A stretch of 8,588 bases of DNA from Gemmatimonadaceae bacterium (GTDB lineage: Bacteria; Gemmatimonadota; Gemmatimonadetes; Gemmatimonadales; Gemmatimonadaceae), in NCBI GenBank assembly GCA_014378185.1, contig JACMOE010000735.1:1-8588 (forward strand). The letters run 5' to 3'. Of the stretch, positions 1 through 6,133 are shown piece by piece. The notes under the pieces are model-generated. The model saw only the letters and a program-made list of their open reading frames with translations, was not told the origin of the DNA and ran no database searches. Both the position numbers and the translations under genes were made by a program. Position 1 is the first letter of the stretch. Every line of letters starts with the position of its first letter.

Positions 1-2678
1 CGAGCCACGAGGTGGCGCAGGGCTATGAGGATGTGAGCGATCCGAGCGTGTACATCGCGCTCGACCTGGGGCACGTAGGTGGCGAAGTGGTGGACGATGC
101 CGCGGATCTGCCTGGTCGCACGCAGCGCCGCATTCTCGTGTGGACAACGACACCATGGACGCTTGTGTCGAACACGGCGCTCGCCGTGCACCCTGATCTG
201 GCGTACGTGGAGCTGCGGAAAACCGACAGCAGCGACACGCGCACCATCATCATGGCCGAGGCGCGCATGACGGCTGTGCTCGGCGATGACTACGCGCTGC
301 GGTGGACCACGGTGCACACGATGACGGGCGCGGAGCTGGTGGGCGCGCGGTATCGGCGGCCCATCGACTGGCTCGCGTTTCCCGAGGGCACCAACCACGA
401 GATCGTCGTTGGCGAGAGTTTCGTGAGTGCGGATGACGGCTCGGGCGTGGTGCACATGTCGCCGGCATTCGGCGCAGATGACTATGCTGCCGGTCAGCGA
501 CACAACCTCGCGTTCCTGCAACCGGTGAATTCGCGCGGCGAGTTTCCCGCCGACATGCCACTGGTGGGCGGCAAGTTCGTGAAGGCGGCCGACGTCGACC
601 TGATCGAGGAGTTGAAGCGACGCAACGTGCTGTGGAAGGCGGGCACGCTCACGCACTCGTATCCGCACTGCTGGCGCTGCCGCACGCCGCTGCTGTACTA
701 CGCGCGCTCGTCCTGGTTCGTGCGCACGAGCACGTACAAGCAGGAGATGCTGGCGCGCAACGCACGCGTGAACTGGAATCCACCCGAGGTGGGTGCGGGG
801 CGCTTTGGCGAGTGGCTGGAGAACAACATCGATTGGGCGGTGTCGCGTGAGCGGTACTGGGGCACGCCGCTGCCACTCTGGGTGTGCGACCGCGATGCGG
901 AGCATGTGGATGCCGTGGGCAGCTACGCGAATCTCGCGGAGCGCTCGGGTGCCGCGCTGCCGGCGGACTTCGACCCGCACAAGCCTTTCATCGACAGCTA
1001 CGAATGGAATTGCTCGGTGGGCGGCTGTGGCGGCCGCATGCACCGCACGCCCGAAGTGATCGACGCATGGTATGACTCCGGCTCGATGCCGTTCGCGCAG
1101 TGGCACTACCCGTTCGAGCATGCGGACACCGTGGCGGCGCAGTTCCCGGCAGACTTCATCGCCGAGGGGCAGGACCAGACGCGCGGGTGGTTCTATTCGC
1201 TGCTGGCGATCGCGACGGGGCTCGGCGACGCGCTACCGAACAACGCGAACGGCACGGCGGCGCCGTATCGCGCCGTGATGGTGAACGGCATCGTCACCGA
1301 TGCCGAGGGCAAGAAGATGTCGAAGAGCCGCGGCAACATCGTGGAGCCGCACGGGGTGATCGAGCGCCATGGCGTGGATGCCGTGCGCCTGTTCCTCGTG
1401 AGCAGCAGCAAGGTGTGGGAGGAGCGGCGGTTCGACGAGGCCGTGATTCGACAGGGGGCGGGACGGTTCCTGCGCACGCTCAAGAACATCTACAGCGGCA
1501 TGTTCGCCAACTATGCGAACTTCGGCTGGTCGCCATCTCCCAGCGACCCTGCGGCGGCCGACCGGCCGGTGATGGACCGCTGGGTGTTGTCGCGGCTCGC
1601 CACCGTGGAGCGTCGCGCGCATGCGCTCATGATGGAGTACGACCCATTCGCGGCCTCGCGTGCGGTGATGGATTTCGTGGATGACGACCTGGCCAACTGG
1701 TACGTGCGGCAATCGCGCGCGCGGTTCTGGGCGGCCGACACGGTGTACACCGACGACAACAACGCCGCCTTCGCGACATTGCATGAGGTGCTGGTGGTGG
1801 TGTGCAGACTGCTCGCGCCGTTCGCGCCGTTCGTGACGGACCAGCTGCATCGCGAGCTCGTCGGCACGACCGTGCACCTTGCGCCGTATGTGCGCACGTT
1901 GCCCGGCGTGCCGGACGAGTCCCTGGAGACACTGATGGCGAGCGTGCGCACGCTGGCCACCCTGGGTCGGGCGGCGCGTGAGCAGGCGAAGATCAACGTG
2001 CGCCAGCCACTGTCGCGCATGGTGTGCGTTGCACCGGCCGTTGACGACGAGGCGCTGCGGGCGCTGCTTCCGGTGCTGGCCGCGGAACTCAACATCAAGA
2101 CGATCGAGCTGGCAACGAGTGGCGACGCGCTGGTGACGCTCGAAGCCAAACCCAATTTTCGGGCGCTTGGAAAGAAATTCGGGAAGAAGACTCCACTCGC
2201 CGCGGAAGCCGTCGCGGCATTCACCAGCGAGCACCTGCGGCTGTTCGAACAGGGGTCCGAGCTGCTGGTGACAGTGGATGGGGAGACACATGGGCTCGGT
2301 GCCGAGGACCTCACCATCGTGCGCCGCGCGTCGGGCGCGCTGATCGTGGAAGAGGTACACGGTTTCTTCGCCGCCATCGACCCGGTGCTGACGCCCGCGT
2401 TGGTGCGGGAAGGGCTGGCACGTGAGGTCATCAGCAGGGTACAGCGTATGCGAAAGGAAGCGGGTCTGGCGGTAAGCGACCGCATCCGATTGTGGCTGGG
2501 AGGAGATGTGGCGGTCCTGGAAGCGATGCGGGAGCATCGCGACTGGATTGCCGACGAGGTTCTCGCGGCGGAGTGCACCGTCGGGGATGTCGCACAGGGA
2601 CCCAATCACATGCTGGCACGGCAGACCGTGGATCTCGACGGGATCCACGCAGACCTTGCCCTAACCAAGGACGACTAG
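1..2678 (+). CDS. ileS: Isoleucyl-tRNA synthetase, type 2, 5'-truncated by window edge
   Basis: This class I aminoacyl-tRNA synthetase charges tRNA-Ile in the cytoplasm and edits mischarged valine. The reading frame is open from position 3, before any start codon, so roughly 190 N-terminal residues including the HIGH motif lie upstream. Visible in order: the CP1 editing domain with TTTPWT (144-161) and GSGVVHMSPAFGADDY (438-485); the zinc-site half YPHCWRC (660-680); DWAVSRERYWG (831-863); a second, irregular Cys/His set near 885 and 1012-1030; EGQDQTRGWFY (1164-1196); KMSKS (1314-1328); the anticodon-binding helical domain; and KPNFRALGKKFGKK (2148-2189). DQTRGWFY, the KPNF segment and the absence of the C-terminal zinc finger of E. 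coli IleRS mark the eukaryote-like type 2 enzyme, whose members are often poorly sensitive to mupirocin. The stop TAG is 2 nt before the next gene. The identity is certain; the type 2 assignment is by motif recognition. Confidence 0.97.
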   Translation, partial: SHEVAQGYEDVSDPSVYIALDLGHVGGEVVDDAADLPGRTQRRILVWTTTPWTLVSNTALAVHPDLAYVELRKTDSSDTRTIIMAEARMTAVLGDDYALRWTTVHTMTGAELVGARYRRPIDWLAFPEGTNHEIVVGESFVSADDGSGVVHMSPAFGADDYAAGQRHNLAFLQPVNSRGEFPADMPLVGGKFVKAADVDLIEELKRRNVLWKAGTLTHSYPHCWRCRTPLLYYARSSWFVRTSTYKQEMLARNARVNWNPPEVGAGRFGEWLENNIDWAVSRERYWGTPLPLWVCDRDAEHVDAVGSYANLAERSGAALPADFDPHKPFIDSYEWNCSVGGCGGRMHRTPEVIDAWYDSGSMPFAQWHYPFEHADTVAAQFPADFIAEGQDQTRGWFYSLLAIATGLGDALPNNANGTAAPYRAVMVNGIVTDAEGKKMSKSRGNIVEPHGVIERHGVDAVRLFLVSSSKVWEERRFDEAVIRQGAGRFLRTLKNIYSGMFANYANFGWSPSPSDPAAADRPVMDRWVLSRLATVERRAHALMMEYDPFAASRAVMDFVDDDLANWYVRQSRARFWAADTVYTDDNNAAFATLHEVLVVVCRLLAPFAPFVTDQLHRELVGTTVHLAPYVRTLPGVPDESLETLMASVRTLATLGRAAREQAKINVRQPLSRMVCVAPAVDDEALRALLPVLAAELNIKTIELATSGDALVTLEAKPNFRALGKKFGKKTPLAAEAVAAFTSEHLRLFEQGSELLVTVDGETHGLGAEDLTIVRRASGALIVEEVHGFFAAIDPVLTPALVREGLAREVISRVQRMRKEAGLAVSDRIRLWLGGDVAVLEAMREHRDWIADEVLAAECTVGDVAQGPNHMLARQTVDLDGIHADLALTKDD

Positions 2679-2680
2679 CG

Positions 2681-3112
2681 ATGGCCACGTCAGAAAACGC
2701 GACCGCGAAGGCCGTGAAGCTCAAGCCAATGCCGAAGAAGCAGCTCCAGCACTTCGAAAAGCGATTGATGGAGGAGCGCAATCGCGTCTTGAAGGAGTTG
2801 GGCCACTACGACGAGGCGTTCGGCACCACGTCGAAGGAAGCCGACGGCGACCTCAGCAGCTATTCTTTCCACATGGCGGACCAGGGTACGGATGCCATGG
2901 AGCGTGAAAAGGCGTTCCTGTTCGCGAGCCAGGAAGGGCGGTTCCTCTGGCACATCGACGAAGCGCTGCGCCGGTTGTACCGTTCGCCCGAGACGTTCGG
3001 CAAGTGCCATAATTGTGGGCAGGAGATCGCGTTCGAGCGGCTCGATGCGCTGCCGCACGCGCGGTTCTGCATCCAGTGCAAGCAGCGCGAGGAAGATGCA
3101 AAGTCGAAGTAA
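2681..3112 (+). CDS. TraR/DksA-family C4 zinc-finger protein (YteA-like)
   Basis: This 143-residue protein has a lysine-rich N-terminus, a charged helical region (about 18-100) and a C-terminal C4 zinc finger, C109-x2-C112-x17-C130-x2-C133, which is the DksA/TraR signature. Family members enter the RNA polymerase secondary channel and modulate initiation, DksA acting with ppGpp. The segment HMADQGTDAMEREK (64-77) takes the place of the DxxDxA coiled-coil tip of E. coli DksA. It resembles the HPADLGTE segment of Bacillus YteA-type proteins, so dksA would be too specific a name. The ATG at 2681 has AAGGA (2667-2671) 9 nt upstream and lies 2 nt after the ileS stop, favouring it over an in-frame extension into ileS. 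It overlaps lspA1 by 17 nt. The family is clear; its targets and any ppGpp dependence are unknown. Confidence 0.9.
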   Translation: MATSENATAKAVKLKPMPKKQLQHFEKRLMEERNRVLKELGHYDEAFGTTSKEADGDLSSYSFHMADQGTDAMEREKAFLFASQEGRFLWHIDEALRRLYRSPETFGKCHNCGQEIAFERLDALPHARFCIQCKQREEDAKSK

Positions 3113-3656
3113 CGCCACGGTCTTCTGGCCGGTGATCGCCGTTCTCGCCACGTTGGACGTGGTGACAAAGGGGATGGCTGAGCGGTTGCTGGCGCCGCAG
3201 CGGATTCCGCACGAGGTCGTGGGCGGATGGTTGCGGCTCACCCTCGTCTACAATCCGGGGGCGGCATTCGGGTTGAATCTCGGTGCACAGTCCCGGTGGA
3301 TCTTCACCGGGCTCACGCTCGTGGCACTCGTGATCCTGGGCCGCCTGTTCCTTGCCACGGCGCGGGGGGACATGCCGAGGACGCTGGCGCTTGCCATGGT
3401 CTGCGCGGGGGCCATCGGCAACCTGCTGGACCGGTTGCGGTCCGGCATGGGCGTGGTCGATTTCCTGGACGTCGGCATTGGTGATGCGCGGTGGCCCACG
3501 TTCAATGTGGCGGACATGGCGGTGAGTGTCGGGGCGGTGCTGTTGGCGTGGGTGTTGTGGCAGGAGGATCGCGCCGCGGTGCGGCACGAGGCCGAGCAGC
3601 GCATGCGTACGGCCGTCGGTGCGTCCCCGGCTGTTGACGGCGGAGAACTCATCTGA
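3096..3656 (+). CDS. lspA: Lipoprotein signal peptidase (signal peptidase II), first copy
   Basis: This inner-membrane aspartyl protease cuts the signal peptide of diacylglyceryl-modified prolipoproteins just before the lipidated cysteine. The 186-residue product shows four hydrophobic segments (about 9-24, 66-87, 96-113 and 138-156). Family motifs are complete: D21 with TK in helix 1, YNPGAAFG (52-59), GNLLDR (108-113), VVDF with catalytic D122, and FNVAD with catalytic D140. The 18-residue spacing of the two aspartates matches E. coli LspA. About 30 polar residues follow the last helix, more than in E. coli. The ATG at 3096 lies inside the end of the upstream zinc-finger gene, with GAGGA (3089-3093) unusually close at 2 nt. 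GTG 3132 is a less likely alternative because it trims helix 1. A second lspA follows with a 4-nt overlap. Confidence 0.95.
   Translation: MQSRSNATVFWPVIAVLATLDVVTKGMAERLLAPQRIPHEVVGGWLRLTLVYNPGAAFGLNLGAQSRWIFTGLTLVALVILGRLFLATARGDMPRTLALAMVCAGAIGNLLDRLRSGMGVVDFLDVGIGDARWPTFNVADMAVSVGAVLLAWVLWQEDRAAVRHEAEQRMRTAVGASPAVDGGELI
3642..3655 (+). promoter_or_regulatory. Shine-Dalgarno and CTG start overlapping the lspA1 stop
   Basis: GGAG at 3642-3645 is followed by a 7-nt spacer and then CTG at 3653-3655, which overlaps the lspA1 stop TGA (3654-3656) as CTGA. This copies the usual ATGA/GTGA coupling arrangement but with CTG. It is the only well-placed initiation signal I can see that gives lspA2 a full first membrane helix. 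The interpretation is inferred; a sequencing error or a near-cognate ACG at 3656 or 3659 remains possible. Confidence 0.55.
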
Positions 3657-4282
3657 CGACGTCAATCGCTCCGGCGCGCTCGAGCGCCGGCCTGTTCTGG
3701 GGAATCGCGGGCGCCGTCGTCGTGGCCGACCTGGTGTCGAAGCTGCTGGCGGAGCGCCTGCTGGCTCCCCGCTATGTGCCGCACCAGATCATTGGCGACG
3801 TGGTGCGGTTCACGCTGGCGTACAATCCCGGCGCGGCGTTCAGCATGTCGCTGGGTGCGTATTCCCGCGTGATTTTCGGCGCGTTCGCCGTGGTCGCACT
3901 GGTGGTGCTGTATCGCCTGTATCGCATGACGGGCACCGGCGCGCGCGCGGGGGACATGACGCGCATCGTCGCGCTCGGGCTGGCGTGGGGCGGGGCGGCC
4001 GGTAACCTCATCGACCGATTCCGCTCGCCGCTGGGCGTGGTGGATTTCATCGACATTGGCGTCGGAAGCGTGCGATTCTGGACGTTCAATGTCGCGGATT
4101 CCGCGGTCACGGTGGGTGCGCTCGTGCTGGCGTGGTCGCTGTCGCGCGAAGACAGCGATCACCGGCAGGCGCAAGCCGCGGCGCGCCGCAACGAGCAACT
4201 GGTGCCGGACGGACTGGCCGCGAGTTCCGCGCTGGAGTCGGCTCCTCTGGTTCGCGGCTCCGGCGAAGGGACGGAGGCGTGA
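3653..4282 (+). CDS. lspA: Lipoprotein signal peptidase, second tandem copy, probable CTG start
   Basis: This is a second signal peptidase II, about 60% identical to the preceding copy over its core by my own count. With CTG 3653 as residue 1 it has 209 residues. Helix 1 is FWGIAGAVVVADLVSK (15-30) with D26; then come YNPGAAF (57-63), GNLIDR (118-123), VVDF with catalytic D131 and FNVAD with catalytic D149. It differs by a 4-residue insertion in the loop near 93-99 and a polar tail of about 45 residues after the last helix. The frame is open back to 3638 (an in-frame TGA lies at 3635-3637) but has no ATG, GTG or TTG before GTG 3722. That GTG lies within helix 1, so starting there would remove most of the helix. 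The stop overlaps rluD by 4 nt (GTGA). The family is certain; the start is not. Redundancy, a different substrate range and inhibitor tolerance are all possible roles. Confidence 0.88.
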   Translation: MTTSIAPARSSAGLFWGIAGAVVVADLVSKLLAERLLAPRYVPHQIIGDVVRFTLAYNPGAAFSMSLGAYSRVIFGAFAVVALVVLYRLYRMTGTGARAGDMTRIVALGLAWGGAAGNLIDRFRSPLGVVDFIDIGVGSVRFWTFNVADSAVTVGALVLAWSLSREDSDHRQAQAAARRNEQLVPDGLAASSALESAPLVRGSGEGTEA

Positions 4283-5298
4283 CCGTCGGCGGCATCGGCG
4301 GCGCCCGGCACGTGCTCACCGCCCCGGCCGATGCCCCTCGGCTGGACCTCTTCGTGGCCTCGGCGCTGGACGTGTCACGGACGCAGGCGGCCACGCTCAT
4401 CGCCACGGGATGCGTCACGGTGAATGGTGCGGCCGAGCGGGCGAGTTACCGGCCGGCGAGCGGCGACCAGGTGGTGGTGGAGATCGCGCCGACCACCGGC
4501 CGTCCGGTGACGGCGGAAGACATTCCCCTCGTGATCGCGTATGAGGACGAGGACGTGCTGGTGGTGGACAAGCCGGCCGGCATGGTGGTGCATCCGGCAC
4601 CCGGCAACTGGAGCGGCACACTGGTGAACGCGCTGAAGGGCCGCGGAGACCCGCTGTCCGACCTGGGCGGCGAGGAGCGGGAGGGGATCGTGCACCGGCT
4701 GGACAAGGAGACATCCGGTCTGCTGCTGGTGGCCAAGACGGATCGGGCGCATCGTGTGCTGGGCGCCGCGATGGCGAAGCGGGAGATCGTGCGGCGGTAT
4801 GCGGCCCTCTCGTGGGGGCACCTGGACGCCGACGCGATCACGGTGGAGAAGCCGATTGCGCGCGACCCGCGAGACCGAAAGCGCATGGCGATCGTCAGTA
4901 GCGGACGGGCGGCGCGGACGGACTTCGTGCGGCTCGCGCGTTTCGACGCGGTGGACCTGCTGCGCGCCCATCTTCACACGGGGAGGACACACCAGATTCG
5001 TGTGCATCTCGCGTCCATCGGTCACCCGGTGGCGGGTGATGACACCTACGGCGGGGGAGGGGGCCGGCGACTCATTGCGCTGCCGGGCAAGCGTCACTTC
5101 CTGCACGCGGCGTGGCTGCGGTTCGTGCATCCGGCGTCAGGCGCGCCGGTGGACCTGCGATCCGCGCTGCCGCCGGACCTCGTGCGATGCATCGTGAGCG
5201 CCGCGGACGACGCCGTGCCGCACGAAAACGCTCCCGTTACCCCGTTTGCCGACACCGATCCGCTGGAGTATTTTGGCTTCTTCCGAGATGATGCTTGA
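4279..5298 (+). CDS. rluD: RluD-type 23S rRNA pseudouridine synthase
   Basis: This cytoplasmic enzyme isomerises uridines to pseudouridine in large-subunit rRNA; E. coli RluD acts on helix 69. The 339-residue product has an N-terminal S4-like RNA-binding domain (about 20-70, containing DVSRTQAATLI and VTVNG), then the RluA-family catalytic domain. YEDEDVLVVDKPAGMVVHP (88-106) leads to HRLDKETSGL (139-148) with catalytic D142, followed by GRTHQIRVHL (235-244) and a RHFLHA segment (272-277). The length fits RluD. The tail ends in DPLEYFGFF. GTG 4279 overlaps the lspA2 TGA; AAGGG (4266-4270) lies 8 nt upstream, while GGAGG (4273-4277) is only 1 nt away. GTG 4312 would also keep the S4 domain. 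An RluC-like or other RluA-family target cannot be excluded. The gene overlaps cheW by 11 nt. Confidence 0.92.
   Translation: MTVGGIGGARHVLTAPADAPRLDLFVASALDVSRTQAATLIATGCVTVNGAAERASYRPASGDQVVVEIAPTTGRPVTAEDIPLVIAYEDEDVLVVDKPAGMVVHPAPGNWSGTLVNALKGRGDPLSDLGGEEREGIVHRLDKETSGLLLVAKTDRAHRVLGAAMAKREIVRRYAALSWGHLDADAITVEKPIARDPRDRKRMAIVSSGRAARTDFVRLARFDAVDLLRAHLHTGRTHQIRVHLASIGHPVAGDDTYGGGGGRRLIALPGKRHFLHAAWLRFVHPASGAPVDLRSALPPDLVRCIVSAADDAVPHENAPVTPFADTDPLEYFGFFRDDA
5246..5274 (+). promoter_or_regulatory. Candidate weak internal promoter ahead of cheW
   Basis: TTGCCG (5246-5251) and TATTTT (5269-5274) are separated by exactly 17 nt. Each matches 4 of 6 bases of the sigma-70 consensus, and they lie inside the last codons of rluD. 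A start near 5281 would leave a leader of only a few bases before cheW. The AT-rich box is also explained by codons for Tyr and Phe in the RluD tail, so this may be chance. Confidence 0.18.
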
Positions 5299-5722
5299 GC
5301 CACGAGCTGCCGCGCGGACGTTACTCTTCCGTGTCGCGGAGCGTGTTTACGGCTGCGACATCGATTCCGTGCGGGAGATCATCCCCTACCGACGCGCCAC
5401 TCGCCTGCCCGGCGCGCCGCCGTACGTCCAGGGCCTGATCAACCTTCGCGGCACGATCGTCACCGTGCTCGATCTCGGTATGCGGCTCGATCCGGCACGG
5501 GCGCCGGTGCGGGATGGCTCCATCATCATGGCGACGCAGGGTACGCGCGTGGTGGGGGTGGCGGTCGATGAGGTGATGGACGTGCAGTCGATCGTTGCGG
5601 AGTCAATCGACACACGCGCTGATGTCGGCCCGCAGGGGCTGGTCAGCGGCCTAGGGCACCTGCACGATGGAGTAGTCGTGCTGGTGAGCATTCATGTGCT
5701 GGTCACGCAGGTCCTGCTCTAA
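5288..5722 (+). CDS. cheW: Chemotaxis coupling protein CheW
   Basis: CheW is a small cytoplasmic adaptor that joins chemoreceptor tips to the CheA P5 domain in signalling arrays. The 144-residue product is a single CheW-like double SH3 fold. LLFRVAERVYGCDIDSVREI (about 12-31) is the first strand pair, followed by the family signature around GLINLRGTIVTVLDLG. VVGVAVDEVMDVQSI is typical of the second half. The length is slightly short of the E. coli protein (about 167 residues) but all core segments are visible. Two adjacent ATG codons (5288 and 5291) are possible starts, both within the end of rluD. The upstream Shine-Dalgarno match is poor, suggesting coupled translation. A longer frame from TTG 5246 is unlikely because the family begins near the LLFRV strand. 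It is followed 12 nt later by cheY. Confidence 0.94.
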   Translation: MMLEPRAAARTLLFRVAERVYGCDIDSVREIIPYRRATRLPGAPPYVQGLINLRGTIVTVLDLGMRLDPARAPVRDGSIIMATQGTRVVGVAVDEVMDVQSIVAESIDTRADVGPQGLVSGLGHLHDGVVVLVSIHVLVTQVLL

Positions 5723-5737
5723 GGGGGCAATCGAGTG
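5721..5737 (+). promoter_or_regulatory. Ribosome binding site fixing the cheY GTG start
   Basis: AAGGGGG at 5721-5727 is 7 nt upstream of GTG 5735 and begins within the cheW stop codon TAA (5720-5722). It supports GTG as the cheY start; the next in-frame ATG (5774, residue 14) lies past the catalytic acidic pair D9-D10 and is not usable. Confidence 0.7.
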
Positions 5738-6097
5738 AGTCATACAGTTCTGATCTGCGACGACGCCATCTTCATGCGTACGATGGTCGGCGACATTCTC
5801 CAGCAGGCGGGCTTCGAGATCGTGGGCGAGGCAGAGACGGGCGTGCAGGCGGTAGAGAAGTACAAGCAGCTGCGGCCCGACCTGGTCACGATGGACATCG
5901 TGATGCCGGACATGGGCGGCATCGACGCCGTGCGGGAGATCTGCAAGTTCGATCCGGGCGCGAAGGTGCTGATGTGCAGCGCCATGGGGCAGCAGGCCCT
6001 GGTGGTCGAGGCGATCCAGGCGGGCGCCAAGGACTTCGTGGTAAAGCCGTTTCAGCCGAGCCGGGTGCTCGAAGCGGTTCAGCGCGTGCTGGGGTGA
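5735..6097 (+). CDS. cheY: Chemotaxis response regulator CheY
   Basis: CheY is a single receiver domain of 120 residues with no output domain. It is phosphorylated by CheA and then binds the flagellar motor switch. The acidic pair D9-D10, phosphoacceptor D54 in MDIVMPDM, S82 at the switch Ser/Thr position and K104 in VVKPF are all present, so it should be active. The run CSAMGQQALVVEAIQAGAKD (81-100) followed by FVVKPFQPSR is nearly the same as Thermotoga maritima CheY as I recall it, rather than the E. coli form. It lies between cheW and cheA, 12 nt after cheW, with a strong Shine-Dalgarno sequence that suggests higher expression than its neighbours. CheC encoded downstream is its likely phosphatase. 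I cannot tell whether phosphorylation promotes clockwise or counter-clockwise rotation. Confidence 0.96.
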   Translation: MSHTVLICDDAIFMRTMVGDILQQAGFEIVGEAETGVQAVEKYKQLRPDLVTMDIVMPDMGGIDAVREICKFDPGAKVLMCSAMGQQALVVEAIQAGAKDFVVKPFQPSRVLEAVQRVLG

Positions 6098-6103
6098 ACC
6101 CGG

Positions 6104-6118
6104 GGCGCTCGCTGCGCC
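6104..6118 (+). other. Short GC hairpin between cheY and cheA
   Basis: GGCGC (6104-6108) and GCGCC (6114-6118) can pair around a 5-base loop within the 36-nt gap. No T-run follows, so it does not look like an intrinsic terminator. It sits 7 nt before the GGAAG (6126-6130) of cheA and could mildly affect translation or mRNA stability. In such G+C-rich DNA it may be chance. Confidence 0.2.
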
Positions 6119-6133
6119 ACGTGCCGGAAGCTC

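Noticed and set aside
1100..1684. Plus-strand 194-codon open frame inside ileS
   Set aside because: It overlaps the KMSKS and catalytic region of IleRS in another frame and has Arg/Gly-rich composition with no motif.
1233..2648. Minus-strand open frame of 471 codons opposite ileS
   Set aside because: It mirrors codons of an unmistakable IleRS, has no recognisable domain, and is rich in Arg and His as expected from antisense of GC-rich coding DNA.
2492..2680. N-terminal extension of the zinc-finger gene into ileS
   Set aside because: The extra 63 residues are Arg/Gly-rich out-of-frame ileS sequence, while ATG 2681 has a good Shine-Dalgarno sequence and fits the family length.
3638..3656. Programmed frameshift fusing LspA1 to LspA2
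   Set aside because: The frames do overlap here, but I see no slippery heptamer or downstream structure, and the Shine-Dalgarno plus CTG explains the junction more simply.
4132..4278. N-terminal extension of rluD into lspA2
   Set aside because: The added residues are out-of-frame lspA2 codons with no S4-domain features; GTG 4279 gives the normal family length and overlaps the upstream stop.
5246..5287. Earlier TTG start for cheW
   Set aside because: The added 14 residues are out-of-frame rluD tail, unlike CheW N-termini, and tandem ATG codons at 5288 and 5291 sit at the expected place.
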